Positions 8,166 through 16,608 of a stretch of DNA of 64,000 nt are shown in pieces. The stretch is from Sphingobacterium tabacisoli (GTDB lineage Bacteria > Bacteroidota > Bacteroidia > Sphingobacteriales > Sphingobacteriaceae). The position numbers and the translations under genes were made by a program. Below the pieces are notes generated by a model. It ran no database searches. It was not told where the DNA came from and saw nothing but the letters and a program-made list of their open reading frames with translations. The stretch is taken from assembly GCF_017908035.1 (NCBI RefSeq), contig NZ_JAEQMU010000001.1:1426001-1490000 (forward strand), written 5' to 3'. Positions within the stretch are counted from its first letter, which is position 1, and every line of letters begins with the position of its first letter.

Positions 8166-8906
8166 CTAACTCCAACGCTGCCTATACTGTTCCAGTGCAT
8201 GTCTAAATCCTTTATTGTACTCCTGCGATATAGGCAGCGGACTCTTACTATGAGCACCTGTCAGGTGCACCTTCTTTCCTTCGATCTTCTCTACCCTGTC
8301 CAATGCCACCAAAAAGCTAAAATGAGACCTACTAAAGCGGTCTACAGGCAGTTGAGCATCAAACTCGCGGAGCGATATCTTAAACTCAAACTCCTCCTGA
8401 GCCGTATACACCGTCACCACATTATTGCTCACCTGTGCGTAATAGATATCCGCAACCTGCAGCATGACCTCCCGTCCCGAGACATCGATCAGCTCCAGTT
8501 TTACGATATCCCTACGCTCCCGTTCTTCCTTCCGATCTGCCTCTTCCGCAGCATCTTTCAGGATGCGCTCCAAAGCTTTAAAACTAATCGTCTTTCCGAT
8601 ATATTTGTAGATACCCACTTCATGTGCATCAAATACATATCCCGAAGTGGAACTACAGGCTATTGTAAGCGGAGGCCTATTGATCATCCCCAAAAATCTT
8701 ACCCCATCCAGATCTGTACGACCAAAATCCATATCCAAAAAGAGTATATCCACCTCATTATCCTTCAGATACAAAAAGGCCTCTTCCAGATCAGACAACA
8801 CCATCGGCTTTGCAATAAAAGGTAGATCATGCAGCATATCTAGAATATAATGCAACGTCTCCGGCTTATCATCCAAAAGCAGGACTTGATAACTTAATTT
8901 TTTCAT
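8166..8906 (-). CDS. LytTR-family response regulator
   Basis: A 246-residue two-domain regulator. The receiver domain (about 1-120) has the acidic pair in LLLDDK, the phospho-acceptor Asp in LFLDMDFG (about residue 58) and the conserved Lys in YKYIGK. The C-terminal LytTR domain (about 140-240) has the RSHFSFLVAL strand typical of this family, which binds DNA through beta strands at direct repeats. The start overlaps the end of the kinase gene by 38 bp, so the two are translationally coupled and form a LytS/LytR-type pair. Confidence 0.9.
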   Translation of the reverse strand: MKKLSYQVLLLDDKPETLHYILDMLHDLPFIAKPMVLSDLEEAFLYLKDNEVDILFLDMDFGRTDLDGVRFLGMINRPPLTIACSSTSGYVFDAHEVGIYKYIGKTISFKALERILKDAAEEADRKEERERRDIVKLELIDVSGREVMLQVADIYYAQVSNNVVTVYTAQEEFEFKISLREFDAQLPVDRFSRSHFSFLVALDRVEKIEGKKVHLTGAHSKSPLPISQEYNKGFRHALEQYRQRWS

Positions 8907-9927
8907 TATTGTCCCAATTTAGATGTAAAGTCAGTTTATATCGTCCCTCCGTCTGTTCGGTATGATACCTCAGTTTATAGCCCGTTCCTAGCAGCCGTGA
9001 CTCCAAAAGCTCGAAACCAACACCTCCTTCTTTCTGCTCCTTTGGACTCCACCAGTTCGTGCAGATCAATATCACCTCTTCTGTATCCATTTTCAACTGA
9101 TAATCCACCGGATATACGGCTGATATTAATGCATGCTTTAAGCAATTTTCCAGTGGAAACAGTAAGATACCCCATGGTACCAAGCAATACTCCCCTGTAG
9201 CAATATCGCAGTCTACCTGCAATGAATCAGGTCCGTAATATTCTTTCCATAGCCTGACGAAGCACTCCAGGAGGTCCAGCTCCTCTTCCCAGCTATGCTG
9301 CACATGAGGCTCCTCGATACGCATCAAATACCCCAAAAACTGAATGATATCCCTTTTAACCTGCTTATTGTTTGAATCCGTCTCGACGAGCATACGACCG
9401 AAGCCTGTCACAAATATCGTCCCCAAAAAGTGTGAATTATGCTTTACCCCTAGCATACGCTGATGGTAGGCATTCAGTTTATTGATCAGTCGCCGGCTGA
9501 GCCACCGATTCTCCCAGTAATATAGAAAAAACACAAAACCTATAGCCAACGCGTTCGCAAACAGATATCCCCGCCACACCTCATGATGAAACGCCGCTTC
9601 ATTCGGTGGTACCGATTCATCAAACAGCACGATAGACAACTTAGGAAGCAATCCATAGACCATTCCATGCACCACAGATAAAAGCGTAGCACCTACTGTA
9701 AGATAGATCAGCGTCCATACCACTTTACCAAGCCAGCTCCCTTTGCTGAAATACCAAAACACCAAAGACAATGCGCAGAAATACAAAATATAGAGTGCAG
9801 AAACCGCACCGATATGTATTACAGGGATATGTATATCCGTATAGCGTTGATTAAGCGACCATAAAATCAAAAAAATAAGAATAAATAAGGTCGCACTAGT
9901 GGTTAGTATTATCTTCAAAACATTCAT
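8869..9927 (-). CDS. LytS-type sensor histidine kinase, 4 membrane spans
   Basis: A 352-residue kinase with four predicted N-terminal membrane segments (about residues 5-24, 40-60, 70-93 and 122-142) and almost no extracytoplasmic domain, as in peptide- or membrane-sensing LytS-like kinases. The phospho-acceptor block reads KHNSHFLGTIF near residue 161, so the usual PHFLFN motif is altered (Pro to Ser, FN to GT), but the His is kept. The N-box is present as PLENCLKHA and the G-box as GVGFELLESRL. It partners the overlapping LytTR regulator. The signal is unknown; the small peptide gene at 10937-11077 is a candidate source. Confidence 0.85.
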   Translation of the reverse strand: MNVLKIILTTSATLFILIFLILWSLNQRYTDIHIPVIHIGAVSALYILYFCALSLVFWYFSKGSWLGKVVWTLIYLTVGATLLSVVHGMVYGLLPKLSIVLFDESVPPNEAAFHHEVWRGYLFANALAIGFVFFLYYWENRWLSRRLINKLNAYHQRMLGVKHNSHFLGTIFVTGFGRMLVETDSNNKQVKRDIIQFLGYLMRIEEPHVQHSWEEELDLLECFVRLWKEYYGPDSLQVDCDIATGEYCLVPWGILLFPLENCLKHALISAVYPVDYQLKMDTEEVILICTNWWSPKEQKEGGVGFELLESRLLGTGYKLRYHTEQTEGRYKLTLHLNWDNNEKIKLSSPAFG

Positions 9928-9960
9928 AATGAAGTGGGTTCGAATCCCTAATTTAACAAA

Positions 9961-10851
9961 TTATTTCCTAAGAGTATCCGAACCATACGAAAAACAATAA
10001 CGTATACGATCAAAAAGCCCTGGGTACCCCTTTAAACAGAGTGGAATCAAAGCCTCCCGATCCAGATCTATTTCCTTCCTATCCATATCCGTGGCCTTAA
10101 AACAGTTGAGTTGATGCAGGTAACTCCAAGATTCCCACAGCCATGGTTCTTGCCCTATCAAGTCGCCTAGATAGGCGTAAAGTTGCTGCATGGCATCCTG
10201 TATGTAGTGCTCACGGGTTGAAGCCATCAGAGGCGAGATCGCCTCTCCTACAGTCAGCTTAAACCGCTTACCTTCCTGCCGATGCGCTAAGGGTACAATT
10301 GTGCTCCGGGTCAGATAACTCAAAACCGCTATACCTTTACGCACATATAGGCTACCCTCTAAAAAACCAATCTCTACCTTGTCTGCAATACGGTCTGTCG
10401 TACCGCTATTACCATCCGCAAATACCAAAAGATGCCTTCCATCCCGTAGAGCCGTTCGCGCCTGCAATAGTACTGTCGGACTATCGCTCAACAGGAACCG
10501 ATAGCTCCCTCCCCCCGACTGCATAGCACTTTGCATAGCCAATAGCTGCTCCTGCTGCGCCTCGAAAACCTTTCTGTCCAATATCATATCAAACTGTATA
10601 CCCTGCGATGCCAGTATATACGGTAGCTGTGCATGGTACCCCAAGTGGAATAGGCACAGGATATACGGTTCTTTATCATACGGCATAATAGCCGACACAT
10701 CCCATTGTGCTACGGTAGCCATAGCCCTCGGCCTATGGTAATGCTTATGCTGTCTATAGTACTCAGCATGTTGCTGCCAGGGGATATCCGGAAGCAACTG
10801 ATGCAGATTTGCCGAAAACAGGGCAAATTCCCAATTATTTAATTCATCCAT
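9961..10851 (-). CDS. LpxL/HtrB-like acyltransferase-fold protein
   Basis: A 296-residue protein resembling the lysophospholipid acyltransferase superfamily. A CLFHLGYHAQLP block (about residue 65) stands where the catalytic His motif is expected; then come VFADGNSG (about 143), KVEIGFLEGS and a long KGIAVLSYLTRSTIVPLAH strand pair, and FKLTVGEAISP (about 196), all in the usual LpxL order. The classical H-x4-D/E is not clean, so activity is uncertain. There is no signal peptide. It lies between the small peptide gene and the kinase on the same strand, 33 bp before the kinase start. It could acylate a lipid or the peptide (inference). Confidence 0.55.
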   Translation of the reverse strand: MDELNNWEFALFSANLHQLLPDIPWQQHAEYYRQHKHYHRPRAMATVAQWDVSAIMPYDKEPYILCLFHLGYHAQLPYILASQGIQFDMILDRKVFEAQQEQLLAMQSAMQSGGGSYRFLLSDSPTVLLQARTALRDGRHLLVFADGNSGTTDRIADKVEIGFLEGSLYVRKGIAVLSYLTRSTIVPLAHRQEGKRFKLTVGEAISPLMASTREHYIQDAMQQLYAYLGDLIGQEPWLWESWSYLHQLNCFKATDMDRKEIDLDREALIPLCLKGYPGLFDRIRYCFSYGSDTLRK

Positions 10852-10884
10852 TCTATTACTGATAACGTCTAGTTCATTAAAAGA

Positions 10885-10903
10885 GCGGGCATGATATGCC
10901 CGC
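10885..10903 (-). terminator. Terminator/attenuator between peptide gene and acyltransferase gene
   Basis: Perfect 8-bp stem GCGGGCAT/ATGCCCGC with a 3-base loop; on the minus strand it is followed by TCTTTT. It marks the end of a short transcript coming from 10937-11077 and would let only part of transcription reach the acyltransferase and kinase genes. Confidence 0.8.
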
Positions 10904-10936
10904 CCGCTTTGAGTAAGTGGCAGCTATAACAAGCGC

Positions 10937-11077
10937 CTAGATAGTCTTGATGGGACAGCGCTCTCCTTCCGCCTCCTCCTCACCAAGCAGTGGCGAGAGC
11001 TGACTCCAGAGCAGTAAACCACTACCTTCTCTACATTGCTCCTTGCGCCATAGCTGTTGATCCTTTTTTAATTTCAT
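10937..11077 (-). CDS. Small cysteine-containing peptide, candidate signal/RiPP precursor (46 aa)
   Basis: A short minus-strand frame from the ATG at 11075-11077 to TAG at 10937-10939. The peptide starts with a basic MKLKKDQQLWRKE, has a hydrophobic centre GLLLWSQLSPLLG, an acidic stretch EEEAEGE and a C-terminal RCPIKTI; a second Cys is at residue 15. A strong terminator follows at once, which shows that a short transcript is made here. The layout of a small peptide gene before modifying, kinase and LytTR genes resembles peptide signalling or RiPP loci, but no known leader or maturase is visible. The region could instead encode a small RNA. Confidence 0.4.
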   Translation of the reverse strand: MKLKKDQQLWRKEQCREGSGLLLWSQLSPLLGEEEAEGERCPIKTI

Positions 11078-11211
11078 TTCTAAAGTATCTACGGTTTGAC
11101 CATACGTTCTTCACCGGGGTGTACCGTCCAGGTGAGGAACGTCTATTAACTCCTAAATGGATCCAATGGTCACAAATCTGGGAGAAACTCCGCAACTCTG
11201 GGAATAAAAAT

Positions 11212-11330
11212 GTACATCGTATACCACGGTAAGGATTACAACAGTGATAGGGTATGTAACTCAACATTCATCCATAAAGTACGGATTACAACGGAAAAAG
11301 TACGATGTACATCTTAAGTGTACTTTTACA
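11212..11330. promoter_or_regulatory. Repeat-rich control region between divergent peptide/kinase and AraC operons
   Basis: In the 523-bp gap 10852-11374, GTACATCGTA (11212-11221) is the inverted copy of TACGATGTAC (11301-11310). GGATTACAAC occurs twice in direct orientation (11233-11242 and 11283-11292, 50 bp apart). An inverted pair AAAAGTAC/GTACTTTT flanks 16 bases at about 11297-11328. Paired direct repeats suit a LytTR or AraC regulator. The other part of the gap holds the small peptide gene and its terminator. Confidence 0.45.
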
Positions 11331-11374
11331 AAACATATTTCCTAATATCGCCCTAGTAACCAAATCCATATACT

Positions 11375-12352
11375 ATGGAACGGACTTATGAACTTTTATT
11401 GGGCGAGGGCTGTGCCGGTCTGCCTCCGCCACCTTATAGCCCTGGCCAGCATATACGCCATGCCCATTGCCGGCACTGGCTTATCGCTACAGGTTGCATC
11501 GCAGAGCAGGTATTTGATGGCCGCTATGCCTACCTGTATCATTACGAATACTGGATCGACCAAGAGACCGTAATACCGATACGTGCACACAAGGGAGATC
11601 TGCATCTCATCTATGCCCTAGCGACAACAGGGATCATAGTCAGTGGCATCCATCGGTATGAGTTACAGGCCGCACAGGGTGCATACCTGTATCTTCCTAT
11701 CGGAATCTATGAAATAAAGCTACAGGCAGGCCATCATATATTGGTCGGTTTTATCATTGATGCCGGGATTTTCAGACCACCAGCTGACAGACAATTCGCT
11801 TTCCTAGCACCGCTTATTCAGGCCAAAAAGACTTCCGAAAACACGCCTATTATCCCTATAGGATTCTATATTGCAACAACTATAATCTATTATATAAAGA
11901 TTCTATTCAGCAAACTCAATCCCCATACGCTGGACAATGAATATATCCTATTACAGCACCTCATCTTCCTGATCCATCTGACCCGGTTCAAGCTGACCGG
12001 AGACAGCGGTACTAATGATCAGCAAGACTTAGCGCTACGTACACATCAGCTATTGCGGCACCTCGTCGTACAGCAAGGTGCACAAGCCAAGGTAAAGGAT
12101 CTTTCTTCCCTATTAGGGCTTGGATTAAGGCAGTTACGCCAACTATACAAAGCCCGATACCACATTACACTCCGGACGTACCGGAACCAACTCCTACTCG
12201 AAGTCATCAATGACATCCTGCCCCAGAACGAAAAACTAATTCAATCGGCAGAACAGGCCGGATTCAGCGGTATAAGTGAGATGAACCGATTTATCCGAAA
12301 GCAGACGGGCCTTACGGCATCCGGCTTAAAGAATCAATTAATGGACAAGTAA
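11375..12352 (+). CDS. AraC-family transcriptional regulator
   Basis: A 325-residue protein. The last 90 residues contain a double helix-turn-helix: VKDLSSLLGLGLRQLRQLYK (first HTH) and AEQAGFSGISEMNRFIRKQT (second), as in AraC/XylS proteins; the linker and the final TGLTASGLK fit well. The N-terminal 200 residues are a divergent ligand/dimerisation domain, probably a cupin-like beta fold, with no recognised pocket. It starts a plus-strand pair with the unknown gene at 12364 (11 bp apart), divergent from the peptide/acyltransferase/kinase operon, and may control either side. Confidence 0.8.
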   Translation: MERTYELLLGEGCAGLPPPPYSPGQHIRHAHCRHWLIATGCIAEQVFDGRYAYLYHYEYWIDQETVIPIRAHKGDLHLIYALATTGIIVSGIHRYELQAAQGAYLYLPIGIYEIKLQAGHHILVGFIIDAGIFRPPADRQFAFLAPLIQAKKTSENTPIIPIGFYIATTIIYYIKILFSKLNPHTLDNEYILLQHLIFLIHLTRFKLTGDSGTNDQQDLALRTHQLLRHLVVQQGAQAKVKDLSSLLGLGLRQLRQLYKARYHITLRTYRNQLLLEVINDILPQNEKLIQSAEQAGFSGISEMNRFIRKQTGLTASGLKNQLMDK

Positions 12353-12363
12353 CAGGATCAATC

Positions 12364-13257
12364 ATGGAAAAACCACCTAAATTACATCGGCTACCGAGCC
12401 AGCAGGTATACCACATCCTCCAGCAGGTCTATCAGGCCCTTCCTGGACTGGTAGAACGCATTGCCCCACAGGGCTGGCAGGACACCACCTATCATAGGCA
12501 TATGATGCAGGATCGCTGGGAGATCCATCAGGATTTTATTCAGGGGCTACCAAAAGATGAACAACCTGGGTGTGATACAGCATACCTTGATGCTGATGAC
12601 GATAATCCCTTTACCCTTGAAAATTATTTTTGCTGCACATTCCCCCCTATGGACAATTACCCTATGGAAACCTTCTATATCATCGCTTCACATCTGATGG
12701 ATATCACCAGTGGATCGGTACTCCTCGGGACCGACACCTCCAAGATCTTTTATATAGCTGAAGAGACGGTACATGAGGCATTGGTTGAGGTTGCTTACCA
12801 GCATCAGGAAATAGACGACATGGTGCGCGATATGCACGCCTGCATTTTCACAGCCCCCCCCTTACAGGGTATAGATGCCATATATGCCTACGAATGTCTA
12901 TTCGCTATACTGCACCAGATGGGGTATCACCTCCGGTATGTGGATACTGATATTCTCTATATCGCCGAGTTGCAGGAGATCTATGAGGACATCCGCTATA
13001 CCGAGATCAACAGTGCTGCGAAAACAGAGAAAATGCAACAGATACAATCCGACATCCAGTATGTGATCAATAGCAATATACCACGAAGCTACCGGCCAGA
13101 TATTGACCTATTCGACCTGGAAGCCATCGTAAGATTGCTAAACACCTATAAAGTAGACCTCATCGTATTATCCTATCTGCATATCTACGACGCCTTTCCT
13201 AGGGGATATCCCTGTGTAGCCAGTGATTACTGTGGCGAAGATGAGCAATGGGATTAG
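12364..13257 (+). CDS. Hypothetical protein (297 aa)
   Basis: I do not recognise this protein. It is soluble, acidic and rich in Tyr, Asp and His, with no signal peptide or membrane segment. The centre has an FTLENYFCCTFPPMDN block and several Cys residues, and the end is CVASDYCGEDEQWD. It follows the AraC-type gene by 11 bp, so the two are surely cotranscribed. The next gene on the strand, 280 bp on, encodes a secreted two-cysteine peptide. A regulatory or maturation role linked to that peptide is possible but only inferred from position. Confidence 0.6.
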   Translation: MEKPPKLHRLPSQQVYHILQQVYQALPGLVERIAPQGWQDTTYHRHMMQDRWEIHQDFIQGLPKDEQPGCDTAYLDADDDNPFTLENYFCCTFPPMDNYPMETFYIIASHLMDITSGSVLLGTDTSKIFYIAEETVHEALVEVAYQHQEIDDMVRDMHACIFTAPPLQGIDAIYAYECLFAILHQMGYHLRYVDTDILYIAELQEIYEDIRYTEINSAAKTEKMQQIQSDIQYVINSNIPRSYRPDIDLFDLEAIVRLLNTYKVDLIVLSYLHIYDAFPRGYPCVASDYCGEDEQWD

Positions 13258-13537
13258 CGTCTCAAAACAGCGCTAGAACTGGAATATCCCTTTTGGCCTA
13301 TCGAAATATACACATCGGCCTAACGGTCGCCCGGCCTAAAGATCGACCTTAGCATCATGAACCTCCATATCAGTATACGATGCTGATCGGCACCTGGGCA
13401 CAAGGCCTGTCTGGGGAAAGGGCGTGTCGGCCAAAAGACACCTATGATTATCCCTAGATAGCGCTTAGGCAACGTACAGAAAAATAAGCTAGCAACAGGA
13501 TAGCAATACAATAGAAAAAAAACAAAAAGACATCATC

Positions 13538-13930
13538 ATGAAATCTATCATGATCCTGCTTACAGCCATACTAGGTTTGGGTGTAACAGCGTGGGCTTTG
13601 AACGATAACAAAGCAATTGACGCCAAAGAGGTAGCAAATAACACTACCCTGACTTACGAACTATGGGATTTTGTTGGAGCAGCAAACCCTGCTGATAATG
13701 ATCCGACGGATCCAGAGCAATATGTACAAGCCGATCCAAACAAAAGCTGTTTGGGTGGTTCTAAGGTATGTCAGATCTATGCACCGGCAGATCCAAGTGC
13801 AGTAGGCACAGCGAGACCTGACATGCTGGAAGATGCATTTGGCCACACAGGTACGACAGTAGAACAACGTATCAATGCAGTGTTCCCAACCAACTCTACA
13901 AATGAAACCTTATTATCCTATCAGAATTAA
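13538..13930 (+). CDS. Secreted two-cysteine peptide (130 aa, DUF6520-like)
   Basis: A small exported protein. Residues 1-21 are a signal peptide (MKSIMILLTAILGLGVTAWA). The mature part has a YELWDFVGAANP block, a Pro/Asp/Asn-rich low-complexity region and one cysteine pair, SCLGGSKVC (six residues between), followed by QIYAPADP and a polar tail. It resembles the short DUF6520-type peptides of Sphingobacteriaceae, but the assignment is tentative. It faces the TlpA-SusD-SusC operon and shares a bidirectional terminator with it. A damaged relative lies at 62001-62240 in the same position beside module VI. The cysteines could be substrates of the TlpA protein (inference). Confidence 0.75.
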   Translation: MKSIMILLTAILGLGVTAWALNDNKAIDAKEVANNTTLTYELWDFVGAANPADNDPTDPEQYVQADPNKSCLGGSKVCQIYAPADPSAVGTARPDMLEDAFGHTGTTVEQRINAVFPTNSTNETLLSYQN

Positions 13931-13938
13931 GGTTCAAA

Positions 13939-13970
13939 AGCCCCCAAAGCATTTTTTACTTTGGGGTGCT
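13939..13970. terminator. Bidirectional terminator between peptide gene and module I
   Basis: AGC-CCCCAAAG pairs with CTTTGGGG-(T)-GCT around a short A/T loop. T-rich sequence follows on the plus strand and sits in the loop for the minus strand. It lies between the two convergent stop codons. Confidence 0.75.
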
Positions 13971-13973
13971 TCT

Positions 13974-15227
13974 CTAAAACAAACGAATTATTAGACATTT
14001 AGCCAATTTCACTTCTTCTGTCATTGTGAGTCCCTTACTTTCCAACGATTCTTTAATGCGTTCAAAGCTGAAATCTTCCCTTGTAATGTCAAACATCTTC
14101 CAATTTATCGCCTTGCGTTGAATCATACTTTCATTGAAAACAGGTCTTGCTCCGTATTTACTGTTGTAAAATTTTAAAAAATCATTTATGGTACTATTGT
14201 CCTTGTTCTGTTCTTTAGGGTCAAAGATTATCCTAGCTAAAGGCTTGTTCTTGATTACCCAAACAGTTCTCTCTCTATTTTCCATTTGTACATCTATACC
14301 AAAAGCATCGCTGAAAGCAGCAATCAATCCGCTGTCAAGCTTTATTTTCCAATTTTCTGAATAGGTCTCTATACAAAATTTTCTATTGTACAGCCAGGCT
14401 AGCTGGTCATCCCAGGTCATCGCATTGCCCAATAGATCTTCTACGATGATCCAGGATGGTTCTATCTGTTCATCCTGACCGAGCAGGGAATACAGGCTTT
14501 TAAAAATAGTAAGTACATCTAGATTCATAGCAAGTATCCTTGAAGGCATGCTTGCTCCTTCTGGATATGTTCTAAAAGTTGGCATTACACCCTCAATCTG
14601 ATCCGTTAATGTAACAGATTTTAACACCTCAGGAATATGACCGGAGTCGAGCTGCAAATTGCTGACGACCGACAGTGGCTGTGTATAATCATAGGGAAAA
14701 TCATTTTTTCGGGCCAGCATCAGTCTTTCACCTTTACTAAAACGGTTCATATATTCTTCCTTTACCTCGGTATGATGTGTAAGATGCCTAAGTACTCTCT
14801 CCGCATCCAGCCAGACTATATGTGGTTGCGTAGCATGCTCAAATAAGGTGTGCAACAGTGTATCCTCATAAATGATCGGCACATTCAACTGCTTAAATAG
14901 ATCTTTTCGGCCAAAGAATTTTTTGACTTCATCCAGAGATTGATTCGTCACAAAGTATGCATTAAGGTCTTCACGAAGACTGGGTAAGGCTTCATTCATG
15001 TGATTATAAGCTTTAATACAGGGCGGACAATAGGTTGTACCAAAATCCAAGATTAACGGCATTCCATCTTTCTTTAACATCCGTGTTTCTTGTTTGCCAT
15101 TATGCCACACCTTCACTTTAACTTCTTCTAGTGTATCTCCTATTTTCAGGGCATTTCGGGACTGCGCCCAGACAGGTCCATATCCTATACTCAAGGTTAG
15201 AACGATATAAATTAAGTACTTCATCAT
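13974..15227 (-). CDS. TlpA-like thioredoxin protein with C-terminal extension (module I)
   Basis: A 417-residue exported protein: signal peptide (residues 1-21, ending GPVWA), a thioredoxin domain (about 25-180) with active site CPPC in TTYCPPCIKAY, then a roughly 230-residue C-terminal domain shared with the other long TlpA proteins here and resembling DUF3738/TIGR03435-type domains. The Trx domain should act as a periplasmic thiol-disulfide reductase or oxidase. The ATG overlaps the SusD stop (TAATG), so translation is coupled. It is the last gene of module I and faces the secreted two-cysteine peptide. Confidence 0.85.
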   Translation of the reverse strand: MMKYLIYIVLTLSIGYGPVWAQSRNALKIGDTLEEVKVKVWHNGKQETRMLKKDGMPLILDFGTTYCPPCIKAYNHMNEALPSLREDLNAYFVTNQSLDEVKKFFGRKDLFKQLNVPIIYEDTLLHTLFEHATQPHIVWLDAERVLRHLTHHTEVKEEYMNRFSKGERLMLARKNDFPYDYTQPLSVVSNLQLDSGHIPEVLKSVTLTDQIEGVMPTFRTYPEGASMPSRILAMNLDVLTIFKSLYSLLGQDEQIEPSWIIVEDLLGNAMTWDDQLAWLYNRKFCIETYSENWKIKLDSGLIAAFSDAFGIDVQMENRERTVWVIKNKPLARIIFDPKEQNKDNSTINDFLKFYNSKYGARPVFNESMIQRKAINWKMFDITREDFSFERIKESLESKGLTMTEEVKLAKCLIIRLF

Positions 15228-16588
15228 TATCTTTGATTTTGTGTTATTCCTGAGAAGTGGATTACATCCTGTGGAATGAGGTAGACAAATCTTGGATCTT
15301 TGGGTGGTAAAGTAAATGTTTCTCCCGCAAGGGTACGGGTCAATGCCTTAGCAAATCTACTATCCAAATTAAGACGCCGAATATCGGTCCAACGCACACC
15401 TCTAAAGACTAGTTCTTTTCTTCTCTCATCGAAAACCCTCTTTAAAGCTTCATCCTTATCATGGATTGATAATGGGACAAAGCTATTCTTGTCCCATCTT
15501 TTCTTTAGTAAGTCATTCAGTACATCTACCCCCTCCTTGACCTTATTGGCACCCACTAAAGCTTCTGCAAGGATGAGGTATAATTCTGCTGTTGTAAGAC
15601 CAACAAAATGACTCCCGGAAATAGTGCCGTCGTAAGAACCTTTAAAGGTGAAATAACCATCTTTTGCAGGAGTAATGAAAGCCCTCCTACGCAAATCACC
15701 ATCTTCATATAAATCTATAAGTTCCGGATTAACATAAGAAATAGTAGGGTTAAGTATCTGCATAAAAGCTGTGGTCGAATGGTACAGTACTTCTTTATTG
15801 AACCGCTCAAAAGGCATCCGATCATCAACCTTAATGGTGTTATAATCCATGAGGTCGTCTTTAGTTTGCAATGCTTCTCTAGAAAATCGCAATGCATTAT
15901 CATAATCTGACATTGCTAGATAAACTCGAGCTAAAAGAGCTAAACCTGCAGTTCGATTGGGTCTGGTAACATGAATCTCTGACTTAGACAATAGCTCTGT
16001 AGCTTCAGTCAAATCCGAGACTATCTGTGCGTAAGTTTCTCCCACTGTAGCACGCACACTCCCAACATTCAAGTCCGAATGCACCCGTAATGGAATACCC
16101 AAACTTGAATTATCCGAATCAGGTATATATATGGGACAGTATACCTGAGCCAGATTATAAAAACACCAGGATCGCAAAAACAGGGCTTCACCTCGTAATC
16201 GATTCTTGTCGTTCTCTGTTCCCTCTACTTTTGGCAAATACTCTAATACCGTATTTGCAATAAGCACAATCTCATAACTCTTGGACCACTCATTTGCCAC
16301 ATTGATCAACTGATAGTCCATATCAGCTTTCCAACCATAATTGAGACGCTCAAACTCTGTTAAGCTATTAAACCCAGACTCACTTAACACATAATCATCT
16401 GCCCCCATTTCTAACAGACTAGGCATAACTGAAATATTTATTTTACCAGTTGCTTTCATTAATGCTTCTAAATCCTGTATGGTAGTAGGTACGGTGAGTG
16501 ATTTAAGCATTTTTTCATCCAAAAAGCGTTCACAAGATATCATCATAACGGCTACGATAACATGACAATAGCATAAGACTTTTTTCAT
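15227..16588 (-). CDS. RagB/SusD family lipoprotein (module I)
   Basis: A 453-residue SusD homologue. The lipobox is MMISCE (Cys about residue 19), followed by the family's RFLDEKM start, TPR-like helices (GEALFLRSWCFYNLAQVY) and the conserved C-terminal block ERRKELVFRGVRWTDIRRLN, ending QNQR. It is the surface lid that delivers ligand to the SusC channel. It lies 20 bp after SusC and overlaps the TlpA gene by one base. The helices and ending are shared by all SusD copies here, while the ligand-binding loops differ, so each module probably has its own ligand. Confidence 0.92.
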   Translation of the reverse strand: MKKVLCYCHVIVAVMMISCERFLDEKMLKSLTVPTTIQDLEALMKATGKINISVMPSLLEMGADDYVLSESGFNSLTEFERLNYGWKADMDYQLINVANEWSKSYEIVLIANTVLEYLPKVEGTENDKNRLRGEALFLRSWCFYNLAQVYCPIYIPDSDNSSLGIPLRVHSDLNVGSVRATVGETYAQIVSDLTEATELLSKSEIHVTRPNRTAGLALLARVYLAMSDYDNALRFSREALQTKDDLMDYNTIKVDDRMPFERFNKEVLYHSTTAFMQILNPTISYVNPELIDLYEDGDLRRRAFITPAKDGYFTFKGSYDGTISGSHFVGLTTAELYLILAEALVGANKVKEGVDVLNDLLKKRWDKNSFVPLSIHDKDEALKRVFDERRKELVFRGVRWTDIRRLNLDSRFAKALTRTLAGETFTLPPKDPRFVYLIPQDVIHFSGITQNQR

Positions 16589-16608
16589 ATCAGTATTCTT
16601 TTAATGAT

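Noticed and set aside
8199..8825. 208-residue plus-strand frame
   Set aside because: Antisense shadow of the LytTR regulator gene, which has clear receiver and LytTR domains.
13258..13537. Search for a promoter or small gene before the two-cysteine peptide
   Set aside because: No TAnnTTTG box and no convincing frame; only the short repeat at 13487-13507.
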